From: DASRDR01 sp035550795
Lineage (GTDB): Bacteria; Methylomirabilota; Methylomirabilia; Rokubacteriales; DASRDR01
Direction of reading: 5' to 3'
Assembly (NCBI GenBank): GCA_035550795.1
Contig: DASZOL010000060.1
Span: forward strand, 1-64,000
Length of the DNA: 64,000 bases
How positions within the stretch are numbered: position 1 is the stretch's first letter; every line of letters begins with the position of its first letter. The position numbers were made by a program, and so were the translations under genes. Under the pieces are notes generated by a model that was not told the DNA's origin, searched no databases, and saw only the letters and a list, made by a program, of their open reading frames with translations. Below, piece after piece: positions 8,889-17,126 of the stretch.

Positions 8889-9521
8889 GTGGACGTTTCG
8901 CTAGAAGAAGGACAGGTCCGGCGAGCGTACGACTTCTACTCTCCCGTTTACGATTTCCTCTTCAAGAAGATCTTCGAGCCAGGCCGCCTGGCGGGTATTC
9001 GGATGATGGGACCCGGGCTCAGGGGGCGCGTGCTCGAGGTCGGCATCGGCACGGGCCTCAACCTGCCCCTGTATCCCCGGAACATCAATCTGGTCGGCAT
9101 CGACCTGTCGGAGGGGATGCTCCGGAAGGCCCAGGAGAAGGTCCAGGAGCTCCGGATGGGCACTGTCACGCTGAAGGTCATGGACGCCTCGGCGCTGGAC
9201 TTCAGCGACGGCGAGTTCGATGCGACGCTCGCCACCTATGTCATCAGCGCCGTTCCCGATCCGGTGGCGGTGCTTCGGGAGATGCGACGTGTCACGAAGC
9301 CCGGGGGCACGATCGTCATCCTGAACCACTTCCGGAGCCGGAACCCCGTGATGCGCCACATCGAGGACGCGCTGGCCCCCGTGTGCGCGCACCTCGGGTG
9401 GAAGACGAACCTCGCCCTTCCCCCCCTGCTCGAGACCGTCGGCCTCACTCCCGAGGTGGTCCGTCGCGTGAACATGCTGCGCGGCTGGCACCTCGTCAAG
9501 TGCATCAACCCCGCCCGCTAG
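8889..9521 (+). CDS. class I SAM-dependent methyltransferase
   Basis: 210 residues from GTG 8889, chosen because AGGAGGGAGCAG lies just upstream. The Rossmann SAM-binding motif VLEVGIGTGLNLPLY is near residue 45, followed by the acidic strand end NLVGIDLSEGML and the motif II region FDATLATYVISAVPDP. It resembles UbiE/COQ5-like and phospholipid N-methyltransferases (PmtA group). The substrate is not determinable. It appears to be transcribed alone. Confidence 0.82.
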   Translation: MDVSLEEGQVRRAYDFYSPVYDFLFKKIFEPGRLAGIRMMGPGLRGRVLEVGIGTGLNLPLYPRNINLVGIDLSEGMLRKAQEKVQELRMGTVTLKVMDASALDFSDGEFDATLATYVISAVPDPVAVLREMRRVTKPGGTIVILNHFRSRNPVMRHIEDALAPVCAHLGWKTNLALPPLLETVGLTPEVVRRVNMLRGWHLVKCINPAR

Positions 9522-9605
9522 CCGTACCGGCCGGCGGCCCTTCACGACACAGACATCCCTGCTGAGCCGCCGCGCGGGGCGCCGCCGCGTCGGCGCCTGC
9601 GGACG

Positions 9606-10724
9606 ATGATCCTCCGGCGGCCGGGCGGCCGGCTGCTGGCGGTCTGGACGCTGACGGGAATCCTCATCCTCCTCGCCGTCCCGGTCGGGCTGCGCACCTC
9701 GGCGGCCATCACCGGACTCGCCTTCCTCGTGGAGTTCCTGACCGAAGGCCAGCACCCCTGGCTGTCCCGCATGACGGAGGCTCCCGTGGTCGAGGCCCTC
9801 CCGGGGCCGGACGGCGAGGACCTGCGCCCGGATCTCTGGCGCCCCGGCGGCCGGCATCGGGTGCCCTGGCCCGGGCTCGTGCTGGTTCACGGTCTGACTC
9901 CGGAGGGCAAGCGTGACGGCCGCTTGGCCTGGACCGCGGCCCGGCTCGCCCGGGCGGGCTTCGCGGTCGCGGTCCCCGACCTCCCGGCCCTCCGGGCGCA
10001 GCGGCTGCGGCCGGAGGACGCGCTGATCGTCCGCGAGACGCTGGTGCGCCTTGCCGCGCATCCGGCGGTCCAGCCCGGACCGGTGGTGATGCTCACGGTG
10101 AGTGTCGGGCTCGCGCCCGCGGCGCTGGCTCTCGCCGAGCCCGGGCAGGCGGAGCGCGTCCGCCTCCTGGTGGCACTCGGGGGCCACGCGGACGCCCGGG
10201 AGCTGATCCGGTACTTCACGACCGGCGCCTACGGCTTCGGCCCGGCGGCCGGGCGGGTGGGCGTGGAGCCATCCCTGAGTACGGCGTTCCTCGCCCGGAA
10301 TCTCGACCTCGTGCCCGACGCGCGGGACCGCACGGCCGTCGCGGACGCGCTCCGGGGACAGCCGCTTTCGCCCGATGCGGGACCGGGGGCACGGGCGGTC
10401 CTCGCACTGCTTCAGAACCGCGACCCCGCGCGCGTGGACGCCCTGCTCGACAACCTTCCCGCCGAGACGCGGGCGCTCCTCGACGCCCTGTCGCCCGCGC
10501 GTCACGTCCGGTCGGGGTGGCCGCGCCTCATCCTCGTCCACGGCAGGAACGACCCGGCGATTCCGTTCACCGAGAGCGCGCGGCTCGCCGCGGCAACCGG
10601 GGACCGGGCCCGCGTTGTGGCCGTGGAGCTGATCGATCACGTGGAGGGGGCGAGGCCGACGTGGCGCCGGCTGGTCGACCTGCTGAGGCTTTGGAGCGTC
10701 TCCTACGAGCTGCTGGCCGGCTGA
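9606..10724 (+). CDS. alpha/beta hydrolase-fold protein, membrane-anchored
   Basis: 372 residues. An N-terminal transmembrane anchor (about 9-26) is followed by an alpha/beta hydrolase domain: the oxyanion strand LVLVHGLTP, a nucleophile-elbow candidate TVSVG near residue 163 (the first Gly of GxSxG is replaced by Thr), the acid-loop region LILVHGRNDPAIPF near 315 and a His in IDHVEG near 342. The substrate is unknown. The atypical elbow leaves room for a non-esterase function. Its last 22 bases overlap the end of the convergent regulator gene. Confidence 0.72.
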   Translation: MILRRPGGRLLAVWTLTGILILLAVPVGLRTSAAITGLAFLVEFLTEGQHPWLSRMTEAPVVEALPGPDGEDLRPDLWRPGGRHRVPWPGLVLVHGLTPEGKRDGRLAWTAARLARAGFAVAVPDLPALRAQRLRPEDALIVRETLVRLAAHPAVQPGPVVMLTVSVGLAPAALALAEPGQAERVRLLVALGGHADARELIRYFTTGAYGFGPAAGRVGVEPSLSTAFLARNLDLVPDARDRTAVADALRGQPLSPDAGPGARAVLALLQNRDPARVDALLDNLPAETRALLDALSPARHVRSGWPRLILVHGRNDPAIPFTESARLAAATGDRARVVAVELIDHVEGARPTWRRLVDLLRLWSVSYELLAG

Positions 10725-12106
10725 GCGCCACCCGGCTCGGAGGCGCGGAGGCCGAGCTGGGCGAGCTTCACCAGCAGTGTGTTCCGGTGCATCCCCAGGA
10801 GACGCGAAGCGACCGTCTGGTTGCCGCCGGCGCGATCGAGAGCCCGCAGGATGAGTAGCCGCTCGACCTCCTGCCGGGCCTCGCGCAGGTTCAGCTGATC
10901 GTCGGCCGCCATCTCGGCCGGAGCGAGCGCCACGTCCAGCGGGATCTGGTCGAGCTGCACGACCGGCTCGGCCGCCAGCGCGACGGAGCGTGCCACGATG
11001 TTCTCGAGCTCCCGCACGTTGCCCGGCCAGTGATACCGCTCCAGGGCGTCGAGCGCGCGGGGCGAGATGTCCGTCACCGGCTTTCCGAACTGGCGGGCGT
11101 ACTTCGCCAGAAAGTGCCGGGCCAGGGGCGCGACGTCTTCGCGCCGGTCGCGAAGGGGCGGAACGACGATCGGCACGACGTGGAGCCGATAGAACAGGTC
11201 TTCCCGGAAGCGGCCCGCCGCCACCGCCTGACGCAGATCCGAGTTGCTCGCGGCGATGATGCGGACGTCGACGCGGATCGCGCGCGCGCCGCCCACCCGC
11301 TCGATCTCACGCTCCTGGAGGGCCCGCAGGAGCTTGGGCTGGAGGTCGAGGCGGAGCATCCCGACCTCGTCCAGGAGGAGCGTGCCGGTGTGCGCCACCT
11401 CGAACTTGCCGAGCTTCCGCGCGTGGGCCCCCGTGAAGGCGCCCCGCTCGTGCCCGAACAGCTCCGACTCGAGAAGCTCAGCCGGCAGCGCGGCGCAGTT
11501 CACGGCGACGAAGGGGCGTTCGCGGCGGATCCCCTGCCGGTGGATCGCACGCGCGATCAGCTCTTTCCCGGTGCCGGACTCCCCGGTGATGAGCACCGTG
11601 GCCGTCGTGTCGGCGATCTGCCGGACGAGCTCGTACACGCGGCGCATGGCCGGAGACCGGCCGACCAGATGGTCGAAGCCCTCGTGCCGCACCAGCTCGT
11701 CCCTCAGGTACCGCACCTCCCGCTGCAGGGTGCGCCGCTCGAGGGCGCGATTGACCACCCCCCGGAGGTCGTCCGTCGCGAACGGCTTCGTCAGGTAGTC
11801 GTAGGCGCCCAGCTTCATCGCCTCGACGGCGGTGCGGACGGTCCGGACGGCCGTCACGAGGACCACCTCCAGGCCGGCATCGAGGCGCTTGAGCCGCTCC
11901 AGCACCTCGATCCCCTCCATGCCCGGAAGCCGCACGTCGAGAAGGCACACGTCCACGTCGCCGCTCCGGACGATCTCGATGCCGGCGGGGCCGTCCTGGG
12001 CCTCGAGCACCTCGCAGACGCCGTCGAGGACCATCCGAACGGACGCGCGGACGCCGGGCTCGTCGTCGACGACCAGGACCACCGGGCGAGGATCGGAGCG
12101 TGGCAC
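10703..12106 (-). CDS. sigma54-dependent response regulator, NtrC family
   Basis: 467 residues from GTG 12106. Order: receiver (about 1-120; VLVVDDEPG, phospho-acceptor Asp in LLDVRLPGM, Lys in LTKPF), AAA+ sigma54 activator domain (about 145-375; Walker A GESGTGKE, the sigma54-contact GAFTGA loop, LLDEVGML), and a Fis-type helix-turn-helix at the C-terminus (NQTVASRLLGMHRNTLLVKL). It activates sigma54 promoters after phosphorylation. No histidine kinase lies beside it, so it is an orphan here. The frame is open further upstream, but the receiver begins right after this GTG. A palindrome covers the likely -10 region. Confidence 0.9.
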   Translation of the reverse strand: MPRSDPRPVVLVVDDEPGVRASVRMVLDGVCEVLEAQDGPAGIEIVRSGDVDVCLLDVRLPGMEGIEVLERLKRLDAGLEVVLVTAVRTVRTAVEAMKLGAYDYLTKPFATDDLRGVVNRALERRTLQREVRYLRDELVRHEGFDHLVGRSPAMRRVYELVRQIADTTATVLITGESGTGKELIARAIHRQGIRRERPFVAVNCAALPAELLESELFGHERGAFTGAHARKLGKFEVAHTGTLLLDEVGMLRLDLQPKLLRALQEREIERVGGARAIRVDVRIIAASNSDLRQAVAAGRFREDLFYRLHVVPIVVPPLRDRREDVAPLARHFLAKYARQFGKPVTDISPRALDALERYHWPGNVRELENIVARSVALAAEPVVQLDQIPLDVALAPAEMAADDQLNLREARQEVERLLILRALDRAGGNQTVASRLLGMHRNTLLVKLAQLGLRASEPGGAQPASSS

Positions 12107-12221
12107 GGGCGTCGGGGCTCGCCGGCTTACCGGGCGCGAACCGGATCGGGAGGGTGCACGCCAGGCCCCCCTTGCAGCCAACGAGTCGTTTCGAATGCCT
12201 CGGGCTCCCGGAGGGAGCGGG

Positions 12222-12236
12222 GCCGTATCATACGGC
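12222..12236 (-). promoter_or_regulatory. perfect palindrome over candidate -10 box of the NtrC-type regulator
   Basis: GCCGTAT C ATACGGC is a perfect 7+1+7 palindrome. On the minus strand it contains TATGAT (12232-12227), a good -10 hexamer, about 115 bases upstream of the regulator's GTG. The -35 region is poor, which fits an activated or autoregulated promoter. The operator role is inferred. Confidence 0.4.
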
Positions 12237-12338
12237 GTACACGCCAGGAAGACCAGGGGGGTCCCCGGGCTCGACGACGCGAGGCGACCTCCTACCGACG
12301 ATCGGTGCCGGCGATGGACCCGCCCCCACCCCGTGCGA

Positions 12339-13811
12339 TCACGACGCCTCGGGCCCGGGTGGCTGGGCACGCGTCCCCTGGAGATGCAGCACCAGGCGCG
12401 TCAGCGGGGTAATCGGCGCGACCGCGCACCGACGGACGCCGAGGAGCCACAGGGCCTCATCGCCACCCGGCCCCCCGTCGCGTGCGACGACCAGCCACCG
12501 GGCCCGCGCGTGCCGGGGAACGCCGGCCGCGGCCAGGAGCTTCGCCAGCCTCACGGGCTCGCGTCCACCGAAGGGAACCATGCGCTCGCCGGGGCGGGCG
12601 ACCCGAATCAGCACGGGCGCCGAGGCGGACCCGTCGGCAGGCCGGCAAAGCCCGAGAGCCTCGGCATCGAACCACGTGTCCCAGGCCGCGTCCGGCGGCG
12701 GCGACGCGGTCGGAGATTCGACGGTGGCGGTCACCCTAACCAGGTCTCCCGCCCGGGCACCGCCCGGCACGGCGAGGGGTACCGGCCGGGACGGCGCGTC
12801 CGGCCGGAGGAGCCAGATCGCGTCCCGGCCGCGCTCGACCACGACGCCGCCGGGCAAGCGCACCCGGGTGCCGACCGCCGCGGTGAGCAGCCCGGCGAGG
12901 GCGTCGAGATGGGTCGCGCGAAGCCCGCTGCCGAGGCGGTCAGGGGCGGCGACCTCCACCAACGCCAGGCGGACGGCGGCCTTCGCCGCCCCGGCCGGAA
13001 GCCCGTCGAGAGCGGCGAGCGCAAGGCGCCAGCCTGCAGGCGTGGCCGTCAGGTGCCCCGCGAGCCGGGGTCGCACGAGCGCGTCCAGCGCCTCCACGGC
13101 TTCCCTCGCAGCCCGGGACACGCGGCGAAGCGCCTCGGGCACCCGCAAGCCCGACTGGGCGCTGAGGAGTGGCAGGAGCTCGTGGCGCACCTTGTTCCTG
13201 AGGAACTTCGTGTCACGGTTCGTCGCGTCCTCGACGCTCTCGATCCCGTGGGCGGCGAGGTGGGCGAGAACCGCCGCGCGGCTGACCTCGAGAAGGGGCC
13301 GGACGATCCGGCCGCGTCGCACGGGGATGCCCGCGAGCCCGCGGGGTCCGGCCCCCTGAAGGACTCGCATGAGGACCGTCTCGGCCTGATCGTCGGCGGT
13401 GTGGCCCAGCGCGATCCTCCGGGCCCCGATCGCCCGCGCGATGCGCGCCAGGGCTGCGTGGCGGGCGAGGCGGGCCGCCTCCTCGGGAGACCGCCCACCG
13501 CCGCGCGGCACTTCGATCCGGACCGCGTGGACGGCGCAGTCGAGCCGGGCCGCCAGGGCCTCGACGAAGGCCGCGTCCCGATCCGCCTCGGGCCGGAGAC
13601 CGTGGTGAACGTGGCCGACGGTGAGCCGGAGGGCGTACTCGCCTCGGAGGAGGACGAGGGCGTGAAGGAGGGCAACCGAGTCGGGGCCGCCCGAGACGCC
13701 TACGAGGAGGTGGTCGCCGGGGTCGAGAAGCCCGTACCGGGCCACCGCGGCACACACGGCGTCGGGCAGGAGCGAGGTCGGGGGTCCCTGTCCTCGCCCG
13801 TCACCGGCCAT
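12339..13811 (-). CDS. tilS: tRNA(Ile)-lysidine synthetase
   Basis: 490 residues. The N-terminal PP-loop ATPase motif VSGGPDSVAL lies near residue 40, followed by HVHHGLRPEAD and the conserved HTADDQAETVLMR near residue 140. C-terminal TilS substrate-recognition domains follow. TilS attaches lysine to C34 of the CAU-anticodon tRNA-Ile so it reads AUA codons, and it is essential in most bacteria. It overlaps the end of moaE by 11 bases and is the last gene of a long minus-strand run. Confidence is high because the PP-loop and downstream motifs are canonical. Confidence 0.93.
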   Translation of the reverse strand: MAGDGRGQGPPTSLLPDAVCAAVARYGLLDPGDHLLVGVSGGPDSVALLHALVLLRGEYALRLTVGHVHHGLRPEADRDAAFVEALAARLDCAVHAVRIEVPRGGGRSPEEAARLARHAALARIARAIGARRIALGHTADDQAETVLMRVLQGAGPRGLAGIPVRRGRIVRPLLEVSRAAVLAHLAAHGIESVEDATNRDTKFLRNKVRHELLPLLSAQSGLRVPEALRRVSRAAREAVEALDALVRPRLAGHLTATPAGWRLALAALDGLPAGAAKAAVRLALVEVAAPDRLGSGLRATHLDALAGLLTAAVGTRVRLPGGVVVERGRDAIWLLRPDAPSRPVPLAVPGGARAGDLVRVTATVESPTASPPPDAAWDTWFDAEALGLCRPADGSASAPVLIRVARPGERMVPFGGREPVRLAKLLAAAGVPRHARARWLVVARDGGPGGDEALWLLGVRRCAVAPITPLTRLVLHLQGTRAQPPGPEAS

Positions 13812-14253
13812 CGCCGGCGTTCCATCCCGGCGGCGGCGACTCGCCCTGGAGACCGACCCAGACGGACCCGTCCTCGAACAGCTCGCGCTTCCAGATGGGG
13901 ACGATGCGTTTCACGGTATCGATCGCGTACTGGCAGGCCTCGAAGGCGTCGTGGCGATGTGCGGCCGACACGCCGATCGCGACGCTGGCCTCGCCGACCA
14001 GGAGCCGCCCGATCCGGTGCAGGATCGCGACCTGCCTCACGCCGGGCCATCGCCCGTAGACCGCCTCGCCGATCTCCTTGAGCTTGGCCTCGGCCATCGG
14101 CACGTGGGCCTCGTACTCCAGGGCCAGGACCCGGCGCCCGGCGGTGCTGTTCCGCACGACGCCGAGGAACACGGCCACGCCCCCGGCCTCGGGGACGGTG
14201 ACCGCCTGGGCGACGGCGTCGGCCGACAGCGGCTCCTCGGTGACCCGGTACAT
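13801..14253 (-). CDS. moaE: molybdopterin synthase catalytic subunit
   Basis: 150 residues from ATG 14253 (GGAGGAG upstream). MoaE transfers sulfur from thiocarboxylated MoaD to precursor Z to make molybdopterin. Visible are VAVFLGVVRN near residue 30, HRIGRLLVGEASVAIGVSAAHR near 80 and the catalytic-lysine segment PIWKRELFEDG near 120. The start overlaps the moaD stop (TGATG) and the end overlaps tilS, consistent with one transcript. No other molybdenum cofactor genes are in the window. Confidence 0.93.
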   Translation of the reverse strand: MYRVTEEPLSADAVAQAVTVPEAGGVAVFLGVVRNSTAGRRVLALEYEAHVPMAEAKLKEIGEAVYGRWPGVRQVAILHRIGRLLVGEASVAIGVSAAHRHDAFEACQYAIDTVKRIVPIWKRELFEDGSVWVGLQGESPPPGWNAGDGR

Positions 14254-14504
14254 CACGCTCCTCCGCCGCTGACGGGGGGAAAGCACGCGACCTCTTCGCC
14301 GGGACGCACCGGGCGGTCCGGCTCGACATAGTCGGTCCCGACCGCGAACAGCGTGTGGGGCCGGTAGCGCGTCAGCACGGGATGGGCGACGGCCAGTGCC
14401 GCCCAGACGTCCTCGACGGTTGCGCCTTCGGCCACCTCCACCTCGACCCGGCCTCGCCCGACCGCCTCACGGTACCGCGCGAAGAGCGCGACCGGGACTC
14501 GCAT
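14253..14504 (-). CDS. moaD: molybdopterin synthase sulfur-carrier subunit
   Basis: 83-residue ubiquitin-like sulfur carrier; start MRVPVALFARYREAVG is typical of the family. It pairs with moaE, one base overlapping. The C-terminus reads PPVSGGGA rather than ending in the Gly-Gly on which thiocarboxylation normally occurs, so one residue (or two) must be removed, or the protein is tolerant. The family assignment is strong from length, sequence and operon partner. Confidence 0.88.
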   Translation of the reverse strand: MRVPVALFARYREAVGRGRVEVEVAEGATVEDVWAALAVAHPVLTRYRPHTLFAVGTDYVEPDRPVRPGEEVACFPPVSGGGA

Positions 14505-14527
14505 CCCGCCGCCCGGGGGAGGGACGA

Positions 14528-14851
14528 TCAGGCCTGGAAGGAGTGGCCGCAGCCGCAGCTGCCCTTGGAGTTAGGGTTGTTGATCGAGAAGCCGGAGCCG
14601 TACAGGCTGTCGACGTAGTCGATCTGCGCCCCGCCCACGTACTGCACGCTATTGGGATCGACGTACACCTTGACGCCCGCGGACTCGACGACCTGGTCGC
14701 CCTCCTGCACGGCGTCCTCCCACCCGAGCTCGTACGAGAAGCCCGAGCAGCCGCCTCCGACCACGCGCAGCCTGAGCCCCCACTCGGGCTTCCCTTCCTC
14801 GAGTCGGAGCGTCTCGACCTTCTTGGCGGCTGCCTCCGTCAACGTCACCAT
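14528..14851 (-). CDS. erpA: A-type iron-sulfur cluster insertion protein (IscA/ErpA/HesB)
   Basis: 107 residues. The three conserved cysteines are Cys35 in VVGGGCSGFSY and Cys99/Cys101 in GSCGCGHSF at the C-terminus, the standard A-type carrier ligand set. It delivers Fe-S clusters to target enzymes in the cytoplasm. It lies 23 bases upstream of moaD on the same strand, so it may be cotranscribed. ErpA versus IscA cannot be decided without phylogeny; the symbol is therefore provisional. Confidence 0.88.
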   Translation of the reverse strand: MVTLTEAAAKKVETLRLEEGKPEWGLRLRVVGGGCSGFSYELGWEDAVQEGDQVVESAGVKVYVDPNSVQYVGGAQIDYVDSLYGSGFSINNPNSKGSCGCGHSFQA

Positions 14852-14952
14852 TCCTGGCCTCCTCTATCCCCTGCGGCGGTGGCCGTGAGATCGCGATGAC
14901 CGATCTGCATTATACCAAACGGACGGCGCCCCGCCGGCTCCCCGTCCGAGCG

Positions 14953-15669
14953 TCACAGCACCCCCGGCGTCGGGGCGAGGACGATCTCCTCGACGAATGC
15001 CTCGGGCGGCTGGACGGCGACCAGGAGGGCCGCGTCCGCCACTGCCTCGGGCCGGAGCATCCGGCTGCGATCCGGCGGGCCCGGAATCCGGTCCCAGAAC
15101 GGGGTATCTACGGCCCCCGGGCACAGAGCGGCGACCCGAACCCCCCGGGCCCGTACCTCGGCCGCGAGGGCACGCACCAGCCCGAGCACTCCGGCCTTGG
15201 ACGCCGTGTATGCCGCGCATCCGGGAATGGCCCGCACGGCGGCCAGGGACACGACCGCAACGATGGTGCCACGCCCCGCGGCGAGCATCGGCGGAAGCGC
15301 CGCCCGGCACAGGAGGTACGTGGCGGTGAGGTTTCCCCGCACCATGTCCTCCCACTCCGCGAGCCGGGAGGCCTCTACGGGGCCGAACGTCCCCGTCCCC
15401 TGCGCGGTCACGAGGCAATCCAGCCGGCCGAACCGTGCGAGCGTGGCCTCGACCGCTCGCGCGGCGGTGCTCTCCTCCGCGGCGTCACCGGGCACCGCGA
15501 GCGCCGAGCCTCCGGCGGCCTCGATCAGCCCGGCGACCTGGTCGAGCTCTGCCCGCCCCCGCGCCAGGAGGCCAACCCGGGCGCCCTCCCGGGCGAACGC
15601 GAGGGCGACGGCCCGTCCGATGCCCCGGCTCGCACCGGCGACGAGCGCGACCTGGCCGGCCAGCCTCAA
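14953..15669 (-). CDS. short-chain dehydrogenase/reductase, possible sepiapterin-reductase role
   Basis: 238 residues with the classical SDR layout: NADP(H)-binding VAGASRGIGRA near residue 10, catalytic Ser in VVSLAAV, and YTASK (Tyr-x-x-x-Lys) near residue 155, then a PGAVDTPF segment. It starts with an ATGA overlap on folE, so it is translationally coupled to GTP cyclohydrolase I and downstream of two PTPS genes. That context suggests reduction of 6-pyruvoyl-tetrahydropterin, as sepiapterin reductase does. Sequence alone supports only a generic SDR, and a FabG-like role remains possible. Confidence 0.8.
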   Translation of the reverse strand: MRLAGQVALVAGASRGIGRAVALAFAREGARVGLLARGRAELDQVAGLIEAAGGSALAVPGDAAEESTAARAVEATLARFGRLDCLVTAQGTGTFGPVEASRLAEWEDMVRGNLTATYLLCRAALPPMLAAGRGTIVAVVSLAAVRAIPGCAAYTASKAGVLGLVRALAAEVRARGVRVAALCPGAVDTPFWDRIPGPPDRSRMLRPEAVADAALLVAVQPPEAFVEEIVLAPTPGVL

Positions 15670-16226
15670 ATGAGCGAGCTCCGGCCCTTGAGCAGCTCGA
15701 CGAACTCGCTCCGCGTCATCGGACAGTCCCGGAAACTCCCCAGCATCGCCGACGTCACGGCCTTCGAATTCTGCTTCTCCACGCCCCGCATCATCATGCA
15801 GAGGTGATTGGCTTCGATCACGACGCCGACGCCCTTCGGGAGGAGGGCGTCGTGGAGCGCCTGCGCGACCTGGGTCGTCAGCCGCTCCTGCACCTGGAGC
15901 CGACGGCTGAACATCTCGACGAGGCGCGCCAGCTTGGAGAGCCCCAGGATCTTGCGGTCAGGCACGTAGGCGACGTGTGCCTTGCCGAAGAACGGCAGCA
16001 GGTGGTGCTCACACAGCGAGTAGAAGTCGATGTCCTTGACCAGGACCATCTGGTCGTAGTGATCCTCGGCGAAGACCGCGCCGTTCAGGACCTCTTCGAC
16101 GTCCTGCTGGTACCCGGACGTGAGGAAGCGGAACATCGACTCCACGCGGGACGGGGTCTTCTCGAGTCCCTCGCGCTTCGGGTCCTCCCCGAGCTCGCGC
16201 AGGATGCCCTCGACCAGCTCCTTCAT
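15666..16226 (-). CDS. folE: GTP cyclohydrolase I
   Basis: 186 residues from ATG 16226, whose ATGA overlaps the upstream PTPS stop. It converts GTP to 7,8-dihydroneopterin triphosphate, the entry step for folate, tetrahydrobiopterin and queuosine. Zinc ligands are visible in SLCEHHLLPF near residue 75 and NHLCMMMRG near 147, and the KILGLSKLARLVEMFSRRLQ signature is intact. This is type I (FolE), not FolE2. An alternative start 8 codons upstream exists but would overlap further. Confidence 0.95.
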   Translation of the reverse strand: MKELVEGILRELGEDPKREGLEKTPSRVESMFRFLTSGYQQDVEEVLNGAVFAEDHYDQMVLVKDIDFYSLCEHHLLPFFGKAHVAYVPDRKILGLSKLARLVEMFSRRLQVQERLTTQVAQALHDALLPKGVGVVIEANHLCMMMRGVEKQNSKAVTSAMLGSFRDCPMTRSEFVELLKGRSSLI

Positions 16227-16639
16227 GGCGCTTCCCCCGTGGCTTCGCACTCGAAGCGGTTGTTCTCCGTTTCCACGACGGCCACCCGGACGAGACGCCC
16301 CGCAGGCAGCACCCGCGCGATCATCCGGTAGAATACCGCGGCCAGGTTCTCGCCCGTCGTCACCGTCCCGGCGAGCTCGCGGACGTCTCGCGAGAGGTCA
16401 CGATGGTCCACGAGATCGATGACGGCCGTTCGCATCGCCTGTTCCAGCACGGCGGCGTCCATCACCATTCCGTCCGTGCTCACCACCCCGCGCACGGTTG
16501 CCTCCAGCGCGTAGTTGTGGCCGTGGTCGCGAAGGCACGGGCCGTACAGCCGGCGATTCTCCGCCCCGGACAGGGCGGCACTCTCCAGCCGGTGCGCCGC
16601 GGCGAAGCGGAGGATCTTGGTCAGCTCCATCGTCGCCAC
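16223..16639 (-). CDS. 6-pyruvoyl-tetrahydropterin synthase / QueD family, catalytic Cys present
   Basis: 138 residues. Zinc ligands are His16 (AAAHRL) and His39/His41 (DHGHNY); the catalytic Cys35 precedes the HGH motif; the Asp-His pair is in LVDHRDL and the pterin-anchoring Glu in ETENNRFE. It acts on dihydroneopterin triphosphate to give 6-pyruvoyl-tetrahydropterin (PTPS) or 6-carboxy-tetrahydropterin (QueD). It sits between a Cys-less paralog and folE with a 9-base gap and an ATGA overlap. No queC/queE/queF is nearby, which favours a biopterin-like over a queuosine role (inference). Confidence 0.88.
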   Translation of the reverse strand: MATMELTKILRFAAAHRLESAALSGAENRRLYGPCLRDHGHNYALEATVRGVVSTDGMVMDAAVLEQAMRTAVIDLVDHRDLSRDVRELAGTVTTGENLAAVFYRMIARVLPAGRLVRVAVVETENNRFECEATGEAP

Positions 16640-16648
16640 CGCCGACCC

Positions 16649-17074
16649 TCAGGCCTCGCCCCGGTAATCGACGTAGAGCGTCGGGTCTTCCCAGAGACGA
16701 ACGCGCGCGAGCCGATCGGCGCCAAGCTTCGCGGCCAGCAGGTCCCAGACGACGCGCACGAGATTTTCGGTGGTCGGCAGAACACCGGGCGGGAACGCGG
16801 GATCGTCGTTGATGAAGGCATGATCGAAGCGCGCGAGCACGGTCTCGCCCACCACCCGCTTGACCTCCTCGAGGTCGACGACGAGGCCCGTCCGGGGATC
16901 CACGGGTCCCCGGAGGGTCACTTCCAGCGTGTAGGTGTGACCGTGGATCGTCGAAAGGGCGCCGAATCGCTCGCGGTTCTCGGCCTGGGACCACTCGGGA
17001 CGCGCGTACTGGTGCGCGGCGGAGAAGGTGAACCGCCGCGTGACGGCAACCGTGGGAGCCTCTGGGATCATCAT
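16649..17074 (-). CDS. PTPS/QueD-family paralog lacking the catalytic cysteine
   Basis: 141 residues from ATG 17074. It keeps zinc ligands His21 (SAAHQY) and His44/His46 (IHGHTY), the Asp-His pair in RFDHAF and a Glu in LWEDPT, but the position of the catalytic Cys (four residues before HGH) is Leu40, with Ser41 next to it. It is neither the Cys of PTPS-II/QueD nor the Glu reported for PTPS-III. Length and fold signature are normal. It may be a specialised pterin enzyme, or a partner subunit of the adjacent paralog. It is first in the folE block, 52 bases after the glycosyltransferase gene. Confidence 0.85.
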   Translation of the reverse strand: MMIPEAPTVAVTRRFTFSAAHQYARPEWSQAENRERFGALSTIHGHTYTLEVTLRGPVDPRTGLVVDLEEVKRVVGETVLARFDHAFINDDPAFPPGVLPTTENLVRVVWDLLAAKLGADRLARVRLWEDPTLYVDYRGEA

Positions 17075-17126
17075 GGCCTCGCGTATCTCATCTTTAGAGG
17101 GTTCGCAGCCCGGGAGGGTCGCAGGC

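Noticed and set aside
15666..17074. FolE plus QueD as a queuosine operon
   Set aside because: No queC, queE or queF nearby, while an SDR is coupled to folE. Kept as an alternative, not the main call.
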